This document shows, piece by piece, positions 44,731-54,654 of a stretch of DNA of 64,000 nucleotides. Origin of the DNA: Macrococcus armenti (GTDB taxonomy: Bacteria > Bacillota > Bacilli > Staphylococcales > Staphylococcaceae); the NCBI RefSeq assembly GCF_020097135.1, contig NZ_CP083608.1, forward strand, positions 372,001 through 436,000. The letters are read 5' to 3'. The notes beneath the pieces were generated by a model, which saw only the letters and a program-made list of their open reading frames with translations, had not been told where the DNA came from and did no database searches. A program made the position numbers and the translations under genes. Positions within the stretch are counted from its first letter, which is position 1, and each line of letters starts with the position of its first letter.

Positions 44731-46215
44731 ATGATTAAAATGTCAAATATTCATAAAGCATTTGGTGCAAACAAAGTACTAAAAGGCGTCGACTTTTCAC
44801 TTAACAATCAGACAGTACATGCTTTAATGGGTGAGAATGGTGCTGGGAAGTCAACACTGATGAATATTCTTTCGGGTATACATCAACATGATAACGGTGA
44901 AATCTTTGTTGATGGCACAAGTGTAAATTACAATTCACCAAAGGAATCTGAACAAGCAGGTATTCAGTTTATTCATCAGGAATTAAATATTTGGCCAGAA
45001 ATGACCGTACTTGAAAATTTATTTGTCGGTAAAGAATTGACGACAAATTTTGGTAAAACAGATGATAAAAAAATGAAAGCAGAAGCTTTAAAAGTATTTA
45101 ATCGATTAGATTTTCACTTACCATTAAATAAAGTTGCAGGCAGTTGTTCAATCGGAGAACAGCAAATGATAGAAATCTCTAAAGCATTAATGACTGATGC
45201 GAAAGTGATTATTATGGACGAACCGACAGCAGCACTAACGGATAAAGAAATTGATAAGTTATTTGAACTCATTAATCAGCTTAAATCAGAAGGTGTAAGT
45301 TTCGTGTATATCAGCCACCGTATGGATGAAATATTCAGAATTTCAGATGAGATAACAGTTATGCGTGACGGTGTTTCTGTGATGCATAAACATACGGAAG
45401 ATACAACATATAATGAACTCGTACATGCAATGGTAGGTAGAAGTTTAGAACAACAATTTCCGGATCGAACTGTTACACCAGGAGATATACTGCTGGAAGT
45501 TAAAGCACTTTCAAATGATACATTCGGTATGAAAGGGATTAATTTCAATTTAAGAAAAGGTGAAATTCTCGGATTTAGTGGACTGATGGGTTCTGGTCGC
45601 ACTGAAATTATGCGTAGTTTATTTGGAATAGATCGTGGTGTGAAAGAAGTAGTCATTGAGGGGAAAAGTGTAACCATTAAAAATCCAGGTGATGCTATTA
45701 AACATGGATTAGCACTGATTACAGAAAATCGAAAAGATGAAGGGCTCGTACTTGATGCATCGATTAAAGATAATATGACGATGGCTAACTTAAAAAGTTT
45801 TACAAAGAATGGTTATATTGTGAATCAACCACTTGAACTGTTCGTAGACCAAATGCAGCAAAGATTGTCGATTAAATCAGATAAGAATTTAAACGTTGGC
45901 GCATTATCTGGAGGTAACCAGCAAAAAGTTGTAATTGCAAAATGGGTAGGTAATGGACCTAAAGTATTGATATTGGACGAGCCGACACGAGGTATTGACG
46001 TTGGTGCAAAACGTGAAATTTATAATTTAATGAATGAATTAACGGAGCGTGGTATATCCATCATAATGGTATCTTCAGAAATGCCTGAGATTATTGGACT
46101 TAGTGATCGTGTGTACGTAATGCAGGAAGGTCAGATTAAAGGTGAACTAAAAGGCAAGCATATTTCCCAGGAAAATATTATGACACTCGCTACAGGAGGC
46201 GAAATCAATGAATAG
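44731..46215 (+). CDS. rbsA: Ribose ABC importer ATPase
   Basis: A 494-aa tandem ATPase of the class 2 carbohydrate-uptake family. The first domain has Walker A GENGAGKST and IMDEPTAALTDKE; the second has a degenerate Walker A (GLMGSGRTE), signature LSGGNQQKV and LILDEPTRGIDVGAK. It energises RbsC/RbsB. AAGGAGGTG precedes the ATG, and the gene overlaps rbsC by eight bases. Confidence 0.95.
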   Translation: MIKMSNIHKAFGANKVLKGVDFSLNNQTVHALMGENGAGKSTLMNILSGIHQHDNGEIFVDGTSVNYNSPKESEQAGIQFIHQELNIWPEMTVLENLFVGKELTTNFGKTDDKKMKAEALKVFNRLDFHLPLNKVAGSCSIGEQQMIEISKALMTDAKVIIMDEPTAALTDKEIDKLFELINQLKSEGVSFVYISHRMDEIFRISDEITVMRDGVSVMHKHTEDTTYNELVHAMVGRSLEQQFPDRTVTPGDILLEVKALSNDTFGMKGINFNLRKGEILGFSGLMGSGRTEIMRSLFGIDRGVKEVVIEGKSVTIKNPGDAIKHGLALITENRKDEGLVLDASIKDNMTMANLKSFTKNGYIVNQPLELFVDQMQQRLSIKSDKNLNVGALSGGNQQKVVIAKWVGNGPKVLILDEPTRGIDVGAKREIYNLMNELTERGISIIMVSSEMPEIIGLSDRVYVMQEGQIKGELKGKHISQENIMTLATGGEINE

Positions 46216-47149
46216 TAAAGCAGCAAATAAAACGAATATTATAGAAAAGCTTGGACCATTACTTGGATTACTGATTTTAGTAATCATTATTACAGTACTC
46301 AATAATAGTTTTATTGCACCGAGCAATATTTTTAATTTATTGAGACAAGTATCGATTAATGCACTTATTGCTTTCGGTATGACATTTGTTATTTTAACAG
46401 GTGGAATTGATTTAAGTGTTGGTTCTATATTAGCGTTATCAAGTGCACTAACAGCAATTCTGATTACGAGTGGCGTTGATCCGGTATTAGCCTTATGTAT
46501 TGGCGCATTAATTGGAACAGTACTTGGTGCAATTAACGGTGTACTCATTACATTAGGCAAAATAGCTCCATTTATCGCAACGCTTGCAACAATGACAATT
46601 TTCAGAGGATTGACACTCGTCGTCACAAATGGTAATCCAATTACTAACTTAGGTGATAGTATCCCGTTCCAAATGTTTGGTAAAGGGTATTTCTTCGGAA
46701 TACCAGTACCAGCAGTAACGATGATTATTGCATTTGCAGGGTTATACTTTATACTGCATAAAACGATTTTCGGAAAACATACTTATGCAATTGGTGGTAA
46801 TGAAAAAGCAGCATTTATTTCTGGTATTAAAGTTAATAAAGTTAAAGTTATGATTTATTCAATCTCTGGGTTGATGGCAGCTATTGCTGGTGGCATATTA
46901 ACTTCAAGATTAAATTCAGCACAACCTACAGCTGGAGCTTCGTATGAGTTAGATGCAATCGCAGCGGTTGTGCTTGGTGGTACATCACTTTCAGGTGGAA
47001 AAGGACGTATTTTTGGCACGCTAATCGGTGTACTTATTATCGGTGTATTAAACAATGGATTAAACTTACTCGGCGTATCATCATTTTATCAGCAAGTAAT
47101 TAAAGGTATTGTTATTCTAATTGCGGTATTAATCGACCGTAAGAAATAA
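46208..47149 (+). CDS. rbsC: Ribose ABC importer permease
   Basis: A 313-aa inner-membrane permease with eight to ten helices. Typical blocks: GMTFVILTGGIDLSVGSILALS, GKIAPFIATLATMTIFRGL and the EAA-like AYAIGGNEKAAFISGI-type loop (here TYAIGGNEKAA). Starts inside the end of rbsA. Confidence 0.95.
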   Translation: MNSKAANKTNIIEKLGPLLGLLILVIIITVLNNSFIAPSNIFNLLRQVSINALIAFGMTFVILTGGIDLSVGSILALSSALTAILITSGVDPVLALCIGALIGTVLGAINGVLITLGKIAPFIATLATMTIFRGLTLVVTNGNPITNLGDSIPFQMFGKGYFFGIPVPAVTMIIAFAGLYFILHKTIFGKHTYAIGGNEKAAFISGIKVNKVKVMIYSISGLMAAIAGGILTSRLNSAQPTAGASYELDAIAAVVLGGTSLSGGKGRIFGTLIGVLIIGVLNNGLNLLGVSSFYQQVIKGIVILIAVLIDRKK

Positions 47150-47162
47150 AGGAGCGTAAACT

Positions 47163-48071
47163 ATGAAGAAATTAATCGCACTTATAATCGTTTCATTACT
47201 CATTTTGTCAGCATGCAGTTTAGAACCACCTGCATATTTAAAAGAAGATAAAACAAAAAAAGATAATAAAGATATTACAATCGGTGTAAGTCTATCTACG
47301 TTAAACAATCCATTCTTCGTAAAAATGAAAGAAGGTATTGAAAAACAAGCAAAATCACACGGCTTTAAAGTTAAAGTTGTAGATGCACAAGATGATTCAG
47401 CGAAGCAATCAAATGATATTGACGATTTAATTCAACAACAAGTAGATTTCTTAATTATTAACCCGACAGATTCAGCAGCAATATCTGCATCTGTTCAAAA
47501 TGCTAATAATCAGGATATTCCAGTTATTACTTTAGACCGTTCAGTAGATAAAGGAAAAGTAACACAGTTTATCGCCTCAAATAATATTGAAGGTGGAGAA
47601 ATGGCTGGAAAACTAATTGTCGATAAGTTAGGAGAAGGTACTAAAGTTGGAGAGTTGGAAGGTGTTCCAGGAGCAAGTGCTACACGAGAACGTGGACAAG
47701 GATTCCATAATGTTGCAGATAAAAAATTAGATGTTATTGCAAAACAGACTGCTAAATTTAATCGCGCAGAAGGATTAAATGTCACACAGAATATGATTCA
47801 GTCAAATCCAGATATTAAAGCAATTTTTGCACATAATGATGAGATGGCACTCGGGGCAATTGAAGCAACTGCAGGGAAAGATATTCTTGTAATTGGGTTT
47901 GATGGTAATGATGATGCGATGAAATCAATTAAAAACAAACAACTTGATGCAACCATTGCACAGCAACCAAGTTTAATGGGTGAAAGTGCAGTGAAAACGA
48001 TTGCTCAGATTAAAACAGGTAAGAAAGTTGATAAAGAAGTGAAAGTACCACTTAAAATAGTTCAACAATAA
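47163..48071 (+). CDS. rbsB: Ribose-binding lipoprotein
   Basis: A 302-aa sugar-binding lipoprotein with lipobox LSAC (Cys19). The mature part has the ribose-binding pattern GVSLSTLNNPFFVKMKEGIE, DALIINP-like DFLIINPTDSAA, ITLDRSV and FAHNDEMALGAIEA. Last gene of the rbs operon; delivers ribose to RbsC/RbsA. AAAGGAG lies before the ATG. Confidence 0.95.
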   Translation: MKKLIALIIVSLLILSACSLEPPAYLKEDKTKKDNKDITIGVSLSTLNNPFFVKMKEGIEKQAKSHGFKVKVVDAQDDSAKQSNDIDDLIQQQVDFLIINPTDSAAISASVQNANNQDIPVITLDRSVDKGKVTQFIASNNIEGGEMAGKLIVDKLGEGTKVGELEGVPGASATRERGQGFHNVADKKLDVIAKQTAKFNRAEGLNVTQNMIQSNPDIKAIFAHNDEMALGAIEATAGKDILVIGFDGNDDAMKSIKNKQLDATIAQQPSLMGESAVKTIAQIKTGKKVDKEVKVPLKIVQQ

Positions 48072-48135
48072 TAGTGTGCTTAATATTATGCTTAAAGGGT
48101 ATTACAAACTATACAAAAGTATAGGAGGGATACAC

Positions 48136-48279
48136 ATGAAGGTCGATAAAGACACGACAAGTGAAAGAACTCAGAAAATGCCCGAATCATCGCTCGATGG
48201 TCCGATGAATGAAAAAGTTAAAGAACAGCTTACACTAAAGCCAGGAGAAAAGAAAGTAAGTAAAGAAGATCAGAAGTAG
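48136..48279 (+). CDS. Small basic-acidic protein, 47 aa
   Basis: A short charged protein (MKVDKDTTSERTQKMPESS; LTLKPGEKKVSKEDQK). The ATG at 48136 has TAGGAGGGA eight bases upstream, a strong site; longer in-frame extensions have none. No family recognised. It ends before a long terminator. Confidence 0.6.
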   Translation: MKVDKDTTSERTQKMPESSLDGPMNEKVKEQLTLKPGEKKVSKEDQK

Positions 48280-48292
48280 TGGGTAATAACTA

Positions 48293-48337
48293 AAACAAGC
48301 TGGATTAGTAACATTACTAATCCAGCTTGTTTTATTA
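48293..48337. terminator. Long bidirectional terminator
   Basis: A 19-bp perfect stem (aaacaagctggattagtaa and its complement) with a two-base loop, followed by T on the plus strand and A-rich sequence on the other side. Confidence 0.92.
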
Positions 48338-48340
48338 GAG

Positions 48341-48718
48341 CTATTTTACTTCTTTAAATGTTACTATATTTTTTTTGTGTTCATTGAGTGTTTTTAATTC
48401 TTCATCTTTTTCCTTGCCATCTATGACCATTTTAACGATCTTACCTTCGTAATAACCTTCTTCTTTTTTCTCAACTTCTATATCCATCTCAGTACCTTTA
48501 TCATCTGTTAAACTTAAAGTCTTATCTTTAAACTCGTATTTCATCTTTTCATTTTTAGAATCATCTTTAGGTTTAACCGTACCATTATTTTCAAAAACAA
48601 GTGTATCTTTACTACCCATAATATCTACATCAAATGTTTTGCCTTTAAACTCGCCACCTGAACCACAAGCACCTAATAAAAAGACAAATAAAAGTGCAAC
48701 TAAACTCATTTTTTTCAT
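48341..48718 (-). CDS. Small lipoprotein, 125 aa
   Basis: A secreted lipoprotein with lipobox LGAC (Cys18) and a Lys/Asp/Glu-rich mature domain of about 100 residues predicted as beta strands (FKGKTFDVDIMGSKDTLVFEN). It resembles small staphylococcal lipoproteins of unknown role. GGGAGGA precedes the ATG at 48718. Confidence 0.75.
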   Translation of the reverse strand: MKKMSLVALLFVFLLGACGSGGEFKGKTFDVDIMGSKDTLVFENNGTVKPKDDSKNEKMKYEFKDKTLSLTDDKGTEMDIEVEKKEEGYYEGKIVKMVIDGKEKDEELKTLNEHKKNIVTFKEVK

Positions 48719-49150
48719 AATAATCCTCCCTAAATAATGTAATATGTTACAAAGTTTATTATACATAATTACAACTATTTACACTAATGATGTGAATTGA
48801 CATATCAATTTTTGAAGAATTACATTTGATGCATTTTAACCCAATTATTATTTTCTTAAAATCAAAGTCAGGTCGTTTATCCTGGAAAGAAAGTGGTCGA
48901 TGCGCCTTATTAAACTAGTTTTTTATTAATACTTCTCTTTCAGTCACTGGCTTTTCTGTATGAATTCTATCAAAAATTTTATTAAGATTATAATAAGTAA
49001 GCCATTTAAAGAATTATCGGTATAGAATTGCTTATTAATAAATAGGAAGTTTTGTTCCTTCTCTGTTTTTTGTTTGTTGAAATAATTTTGTGAGTTATGT
49101 AAAATACACTTTATAAATTCTGAAAATTAAAATAATTAGGAGGAGATGAG
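48719..49150. other. Intergenic region before abgT
   Basis: A 432-base AT-rich gap with divergent promoters expected at both ends. I see no intact gene, RNA motif or repeat. The minus strand around 48914-48990 reads NLNKIFDRIHTEKPVTEREV before a stop, which may be a gene remnant, but it is too short to assign. Confidence 0.4.
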
Positions 49151-50674
49151 ATGAAGGAACAATCAGTAAAGAAGAGGAGTTTCATTGATAAGTTTTTAGA
49201 TGTGATTGAGAAGTCAGGAAATAAACTTCCAGATCCAGTCGTTATCTTTATGTCTTTATGTTTAATTATATTGATAGCTTCATTTGTGACGGGACAAATG
49301 GGTGTATCAGCAAAGAATCCTGCAGATGGAAAAGTAATTAAAGCAGTAAATTTATTAACGCCTGAAGGTATTGCGAAAATTATATCAGAAGCGGTAAATA
49401 ATTTTGCAACCTTTCCACCACTCGGATTAGTACTCGTAGTAATGATTGGAGTAGGTATCGCTGAAAAAACGGGATACTTTGAGACGTTGATGAAATATAC
49501 AATTGAGAGAACACCTCGTAAGATCATCGTTCCTGTTATCATAATTGTTGGGATTCTCGGAAATGCTGCAGGGGATGCAGCACCGATAGTGTTACCACCG
49601 ATTGCTGCGATGGTATTTATCAAACTTGGATATCATCCGGTTGCGGGTCTCGTAATGGCATATGCATCTGCTTTAGGTGGTTTTTCTGCGAGTATTATGT
49701 TAGGTATGAGTGATGCATTGGTTGTGTCTTTCACAGAACCAGCTACCAAACTTGTTGATGATAGTGTTTCTGTAAATGCCGCAATGAACTATTATTTTTT
49801 ATGTGTATCTACAATATTACTATTAATTGTAACGTGGATAGTCACAATGAAAATTACAGTTCCAAGATTCGGATTATATCAGAGTAACGATAATGATGCA
49901 TCAAATGAAGTAACGCCTACAGAGCGAAAAGCAATGATTATTGCAAATATTGCATTAGTTATTACGATAGTGATAATCGCTGCTATATCAATACCTGAAG
50001 ATGGATTGTTAAGAAATGCTAAGACGGGAAGCTTAATTGAAGATTCACCATTTATGAATGGTATTGTTCCTATTATTACTTTGTTGTTTTTTATACCTGG
50101 AATTGTATATGGATTTGTAGCAAAAACGATGCGTAGTACAAAAAAGTTTGCGGAAATGCTTGGTGAGTCTATGAGTACGATGGGGCCATTAATCGTTATC
50201 GTATTTTTTGCAGCACAAATGCTTGCGTATTTTAATTGGAGTAAATTAGGAACGATTATTGCTATAAAAGGCGCTGAAGCACTTGAAGGTCAAAACGGTG
50301 TTGTATTAATACTAGGTGTATTATTTTTATCGGGGTTTATTAATATGTTGATAGGTAGTGCCTCTGCTAAATGGGCAATTTTAGCACCTATACTTGTACC
50401 TATGCTTATGTTATTAGGATTTCATCCTGCATTTACTCAATTAATTTATAGGGTAGGAGACTCTGTTACAAATCCGATAACACCAATGATGCCTTACTTA
50501 CCATTGTTATTATCATATGCTCAGAAATATGTTAAAGATATAGGATTAGGAACATTGATTGCAGCTTTAATGCCATTCTCTATCGCATTCGGTATATTCT
50601 GGACTATTTTACTAATTGCATGGTACTTCACAGGGCTACCAGTTGGACCAGGTGGACCAATTTATTTGAAATAG
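49151..50674 (+). CDS. AbgT-family transporter
   Basis: A 507-aa transporter with about twelve membrane helices. AbgT members import p-aminobenzoyl-glutamate or export sulfonamide-type antimetabolites. Family blocks: GNAAGDAAPIVLPPIAAMVF, SALGGFSASIMLGMSDAL, LIGSASAKWAILAPILVPML and RVGDSVTNPITPMMPYLPL. AGGAGGAGATGAG precedes the ATG. Monocistronic, with a strong terminator. Confidence 0.9.
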   Translation: MKEQSVKKRSFIDKFLDVIEKSGNKLPDPVVIFMSLCLIILIASFVTGQMGVSAKNPADGKVIKAVNLLTPEGIAKIISEAVNNFATFPPLGLVLVVMIGVGIAEKTGYFETLMKYTIERTPRKIIVPVIIIVGILGNAAGDAAPIVLPPIAAMVFIKLGYHPVAGLVMAYASALGGFSASIMLGMSDALVVSFTEPATKLVDDSVSVNAAMNYYFLCVSTILLLIVTWIVTMKITVPRFGLYQSNDNDASNEVTPTERKAMIIANIALVITIVIIAAISIPEDGLLRNAKTGSLIEDSPFMNGIVPIITLLFFIPGIVYGFVAKTMRSTKKFAEMLGESMSTMGPLIVIVFFAAQMLAYFNWSKLGTIIAIKGAEALEGQNGVVLILGVLFLSGFINMLIGSASAKWAILAPILVPMLMLLGFHPAFTQLIYRVGDSVTNPITPMMPYLPLLLSYAQKYVKDIGLGTLIAALMPFSIAFGIFWTILLIAWYFTGLPVGPGGPIYLK

Positions 50675-50714
50675 TGAGTGAGAAATTGGCGCGGTGCCAA
50701 ATTCGAGGCAGATT

Positions 50715-50754
50715 AAAAGCGTGAAATTGGTATGATGCCAATTTCACGCTTTTT
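50715..50754. terminator. Bidirectional terminator
   Basis: 16-bp stem aaaagcgtgaaattgg / ccaatttcacgcttttt with a seven-base loop, between the convergent abgT-type and tauE-type genes. The tauE-type stop lies at its right edge. Confidence 0.9.
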
Positions 50755-51514
50755 ATATCATATTCATTAACATCTTAATTGCTGCAAGTGCAATTAAGAA
50801 TGCTAGTATTACCCTTAATAATTGCTGGTTTGTCTTTCTTGATACTTTCGTTCCAATTGGCGCAAATAGCAAGCTTGCAATGACAAGCGGTAACATCATC
50901 ATAAAATCGATTTGTCCTGTCATCGACTTCATGATGAATGTGCCAACTGATGAGATAAATGCTATCACGATACTACTCGCAACAACACTTCTAAAAGGTG
51001 CTTTAAAAATTGCAAGCAATACCGGAACAATGATGAATGCACCCCCTGCACCAACGATTCCTGAGAGTATTCCTATAGCAAGTGCGGTGATAAATAGTGC
51101 AATTTTATTAAAAGTTGTGTGCTCATTCTCTGGTTTTACTTTGACAAACATTAAGAAAACGGCAAGTATCGCTAAAAATGTATAGACGATATTGATTAAT
51201 GAATCATCAAATATTGAAGCACTAAATGCGCCGATTAAACTTCCAAGTAATATACCTGCTCCCATTGGTACAATAATCCCTTTATTGAGGTCAGGATTAT
51301 TGCGTTGACTCATGCTGCCGCTCAGCGTACTAAAGAATACTTGTGCTGCCGTAAGTCCGGATGCAATTTCAGGTGTTATCTTATAGCCGAATATCGGCGG
51401 AATAAATAGCAGCATCGGATAAATTACAATAGCGCCACCGATTCCGACAAGTCCTGATATGAATGCACCAAATGCCCCAATTAAAGAGAGGATTAAAATT
51501 AAAGACGTGTCCAT
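50753..51514 (-). CDS. tauE: TauE/SafE-family sulfite or sulfur-anion exporter
   Basis: A 253-aa membrane protein with about eight helices in two repeats. The family motifs GIGGAIVIYPML and GAGGAFIIVPVLL lie at the start of each half. In S. aureus a TauE protein is part of the CstR regulon and is thought to export sulfite or thiosulfate. Its start overlaps the rhodanese gene by 16 bases, so the three genes cstR, rhodanese and tauE form one operon. Confidence 0.88.
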   Translation of the reverse strand: MDTSLILILSLIGAFGAFISGLVGIGGAIVIYPMLLFIPPIFGYKITPEIASGLTAAQVFFSTLSGSMSQRNNPDLNKGIIVPMGAGILLGSLIGAFSASIFDDSLINIVYTFLAILAVFLMFVKVKPENEHTTFNKIALFITALAIGILSGIVGAGGAFIIVPVLLAIFKAPFRSVVASSIVIAFISSVGTFIMKSMTGQIDFMMMLPLVIASLLFAPIGTKVSRKTNQQLLRVILAFLIALAAIKMLMNMI

Positions 51515-51789
51515 TCAATCATGCCGCCTTGGACATTTGTCGTCTTAATATCAAATTGTTGCAGGTAGTCACATGCCATACCACTTCGGTTACCTGAACG
51601 ACAAATAATAATGTAGTCATCTTCTTTGTTAAATTTATCGACATGCTGATCCAGTTCAGACAAAGGAATATTTATAGCTTCGTTAATATGTCCTGCTTCA
51701 AATTCCTCTATTTCTCTTACGTCGATCAACTTGATTTCTGCACTTTGTTCAAGTAATTGTTTTAAACTGTTCACTGTAATTGTATTCAT
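51499..51789 (-). CDS. Single-domain rhodanese
   Basis: A 96-aa sulfurtransferase with active-site loop CRSGNRSG near residue 62 and the CH2A-like motif LIDVREIEEFEAGHI. It carries persulfide sulfur between thiol acceptors. It lies between cstR and tauE, which points to sulfane-sulfur handling under CstR control. Confidence 0.92.
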   Translation of the reverse strand: MNTITVNSLKQLLEQSAEIKLIDVREIEEFEAGHINEAINIPLSELDQHVDKFNKEDDYIIICRSGNRSGMACDYLQQFDIKTTNVQGGMIEWTRL

Positions 51790-51794
51790 TTTAT

Positions 51795-52055
51795 TTACCT
51801 GCTCTTTATCAATAGATTTACTGCTTCTTTTACAAGATCGTCAGTATCTGTTTCGTTTTTTACACTATCTTTAACACATTGCGCTAAATTCTCACTTACA
51901 ATAACGCCTATTAAGCGTTCAATCCCACTGCGTGATGCGCTGAGCTGCGTTACGACATCTTTACATTCTTTATCTTCTTCCATCATTTTCAGGATGCCGT
52001 TCAATTGGCCCTGCAGTCGTTTAAGACGATTAATCTGATTTTTATCGTATTTCAT
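51795..52055 (-). CDS. cstR: Persulfide-sensing repressor CstR
   Basis: An 86-aa CsoR/RcnR-family repressor, all helical, with no classic helix-turn-helix. From the ATG at 52055 the two sensing cysteines fall at Cys31 (EDKECKD) and Cys60 (NLAQCVKD), exactly as in S. aureus CstR, and the copper-binding His pattern of CsoR is absent. Persulfides cross-link these cysteines and release DNA. AGAAGGTA precedes the ATG; in-frame starts further upstream would overlap the operator. Confidence 0.92.
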   Translation of the reverse strand: MKYDKNQINRLKRLQGQLNGILKMMEEDKECKDVVTQLSASRSGIERLIGVIVSENLAQCVKDSVKNETDTDDLVKEAVNLLIKSR

Positions 52056-52088
52056 ATTATACCTTCTTTCGTAATTCATGATATTCAT

Positions 52089-52186
52089 ACTATATACCCC
52101 TCTAGGTATTGTGTCAAATATTAAAAATACCCATATAGGTATTTGACAACTTGATAAACAATGGTTTATTATACCCCTATAGGTAT
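52089..52186. promoter_or_regulatory. Divergent cst promoters with three CstR-type operators
   Basis: Three 16-bp sites share ATACCC-N4-GGTAT: 52094-52109, 52127-52142 and 52171-52186. Minus-strand promoter: TTGACA (52117-52112) and TATAGT (52094-52089), with site 1 in the spacer. Plus-strand promoter: TTGACA (52143-52148) and TATTAT (52167-52172), with site 2 touching the -35 and site 3 overlapping the -10 and start point. Bound CstR would block both directions. Confidence 0.88.
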
Positions 52187-52205
52187 TTAATGAGGAGGAA
52201 ACAAA

Positions 52206-54644
52206 ATGAGAAAAATTATGATTATTGGTGGTGTAGCAGGTGGCGCATCTGTAGCAGCACGTTTAAGACGATTAAATGAACAAGATGAGATAACTATTAT
52301 TGAAAGAGGTCCGCATGTATCATTTGCAAACTGTGGATTACCTTATTACATCGGTGATGAAATAAAAGATAGAGATAAATTATTAATTCAAACACCTGAA
52401 CTGATGAATGATCGTATGAATATTAACGTCAGAACCAATACAGAAGCGACTCAAATCAATCCGGATAATAAAACAGTCGTACTTAAAACAGAGCACGGTG
52501 TTGAAGAAGCCTCTTATGATATTCTTATTCTTTCGATGGGAGCACGTGCGATTGAGGTACCAATTGAAGGTGCAAAACAAAGCCATGTCTTAACTTTAAG
52601 AAATATTCCGGATATGGATAAAATAAAATCTTATATAAACGAGCGTAATGTAAAAACAGCGTCTGTCGTAGGTGGAGGTTTTATTGGGTTAGAAATGGCA
52701 GAGAATTTACATGCTCTAGGAATTGATGTAACACTTTTTGAACTTGGTAATCAAGTGATGCCTGGCATGGATAAAGATATGACAAAATTATTAGAAGCGC
52801 ATATGGTTCAGAAAGGTGTCAATTTAAAATTAAATTCATCCATTAAAAAGATAAACGAGAAAAGTGTCATTGCAGAAAATGGAGAAGAAATTTTTAGTGA
52901 TATGGTAATTATGGCTATCGGTGTTGTACCTGAATCGACAATTGCAGAAGTAGCAGGCATTGAAACAGGTGTTAAAGGTGCAATCAAAACAAATGATGTA
53001 TTTGAAACTTCAATTAAAGCTATTTATGCTATCGGTGATGTTGCAGAAGTGACACATAAAATTTCAGAGCAGGATGTTCATATTCCACTTGCCTGGATAG
53101 CGAATCGTCAAGGTCGCTTACTTGCTGACCACTTAAATGGTAAACAGATTGAAAAAGTAAAACCAATTGGTACTGCTATTGCAAAAGTATTTGATTTAAA
53201 TGCAGCAAGTACAGGTCTTAATGAGCGTACTCTTAAGGCTCGAGGGTTAGATTATCGTGTTGTACACGTATCAGGCCAATCAAATGCAACATATTATCCT
53301 GGTGCAGAACCAATGACGATTAAAGCGTTATTCAGTCCGGAAGGGAAAATATATGGAGCTCAAATTGTTGGTCGCAAAGGTGTTGATAAGCGAATAGATT
53401 TAATCGCAAGTGCAATGACATTTAATCAGGATATTAGACGTTTATCAGAAATTGAAATTGCATACGCACCACCATTCTCTTCAGCAAAAGATCCGGTAAA
53501 CATGGTTGGTTACATTGCACAAAATGTAATTGAAGATGATATGAAGCTTATTCAATATGATGAAATTAACCATTATAAGCAAATAATAGATGTACGAGAA
53601 CCGATTGAATATGAAATGGGGACGATTAAAGGTGCAAAGAATATACCACTTGGCACATTGCGCAATCGTCTGGATGAACTTGATAAAAACATACCGGTAG
53701 CGATTTTTTGCCAAGTTGGTCAACGTGGTTATAACGCTGCACGTATATTACAGAATAATGGCTTTAACGTTGTGAATTTAGATGGAGGTTATAAACATTA
53801 CAAAGCGATGAATGAAAAGGTAAATCCACCGGAAGTAAAAGCAGTTGAACAAGTGCAGAATGAAAAACTAACTATAAAGGAGCAACTCATGAAAAATGAA
53901 GATAGACGCGTTATAGAAGCGAGTGGTCTGCAATGCCCAGGACCAATCCTTAAAGTAAAAGAGAATATGGATGAAATGAAAGACGGTGAACAACTCGAAA
54001 TACACGTAACGGATTTTGGTTTCTGTACCGATATCGAAGCGTGGGCAAAAAATACAGGAAATACAATGATCAGCAATGAAACAAAGGATGGCAAAGTAGT
54101 CGCAGTAGTACAAAAGGGAAACGATTTACCCGTTAACGTGCTGAACGACAAGGATGGTCATCAACTCGTTGAAACGAAAAATGGTGCTACGATGGTTGTG
54201 TTTAGTGGCGATCTTGATAAGGCGTTAGCATCATTTATCATTGCAACTGGTGCTGCGTCATATGGTAAAGAAGTGACGATGTTCTTTACGTTCTGGGGTC
54301 TAAATGTCATTAAGAAACCGGGCGTGACTGTCGCAAAAGAAGGACTCGATAAAATGTTCAGCAAGATGATGCCGAAGCATGCAGGTAAACTACCGATTTC
54401 TAAAATGAATATGGGTGGTGCAGGTGCAAAAATGATTCGCCACGTCATGAACAAGAAGAAAGTAGATTCTTTAGAAACAATGATTGAAAAAGCGCAATCG
54501 ATGGGTGTTAAGATGGTTGCGTGTACGATGAGCATGGATATTATGGCGATAACAAAAGAAGAACTTATTGATGGTGTTGAATATGGCGGCGTTGCAACAT
54601 ACTTAGGTGATACTGAACAATCAAACTTAAACTTATTTATTTAG
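52206..54644 (+). CDS. CoA-disulfide reductase / rhodanese / TusA / DsrE fusion
   Basis: An 812-aa four-domain enzyme. Residues 1-445 are a CoA-disulfide or polysulfide reductase: FAD motif GGVAGGASVAARLRRL, active-site Cys43 in FANCGLPYYIG, NADH motif VVGGGFIGLEMAE. Residues about 455-545 are a rhodanese (Cys502, FCQVGQRG). Next is TusA (Cys577, LQCPGPILKV), and the last 160 residues are DsrE-like (VVFSGDLDKALASF; MVACTMSMDIM). In S. aureus the matching cstA has no FAD reductase part. This protein may both reduce persulfides and relay sulfur. GAGGAGG precedes the ATG; cstB follows after 10 bases. Confidence 0.93.
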   Translation: MRKIMIIGGVAGGASVAARLRRLNEQDEITIIERGPHVSFANCGLPYYIGDEIKDRDKLLIQTPELMNDRMNINVRTNTEATQINPDNKTVVLKTEHGVEEASYDILILSMGARAIEVPIEGAKQSHVLTLRNIPDMDKIKSYINERNVKTASVVGGGFIGLEMAENLHALGIDVTLFELGNQVMPGMDKDMTKLLEAHMVQKGVNLKLNSSIKKINEKSVIAENGEEIFSDMVIMAIGVVPESTIAEVAGIETGVKGAIKTNDVFETSIKAIYAIGDVAEVTHKISEQDVHIPLAWIANRQGRLLADHLNGKQIEKVKPIGTAIAKVFDLNAASTGLNERTLKARGLDYRVVHVSGQSNATYYPGAEPMTIKALFSPEGKIYGAQIVGRKGVDKRIDLIASAMTFNQDIRRLSEIEIAYAPPFSSAKDPVNMVGYIAQNVIEDDMKLIQYDEINHYKQIIDVREPIEYEMGTIKGAKNIPLGTLRNRLDELDKNIPVAIFCQVGQRGYNAARILQNNGFNVVNLDGGYKHYKAMNEKVNPPEVKAVEQVQNEKLTIKEQLMKNEDRRVIEASGLQCPGPILKVKENMDEMKDGEQLEIHVTDFGFCTDIEAWAKNTGNTMISNETKDGKVVAVVQKGNDLPVNVLNDKDGHQLVETKNGATMVVFSGDLDKALASFIIATGAASYGKEVTMFFTFWGLNVIKKPGVTVAKEGLDKMFSKMMPKHAGKLPISKMNMGGAGAKMIRHVMNKKKVDSLETMIEKAQSMGVKMVACTMSMDIMAITKEELIDGVEYGGVATYLGDTEQSNLNLFI

Positions 54645-54654
54645 GAGGGACATT

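Noticed and set aside
46147..46626. Long minus-strand frames opposite rbsA, rbsC and rbsB
   Set aside because: Antisense shadows of strongly supported genes; no start sites and no family likeness.
48914..48990. Minus-strand NLNKIFDRIHTEKPVTEREV as a LacI-type or transposase tail
   Set aside because: About 24 codons with no further support on either side.
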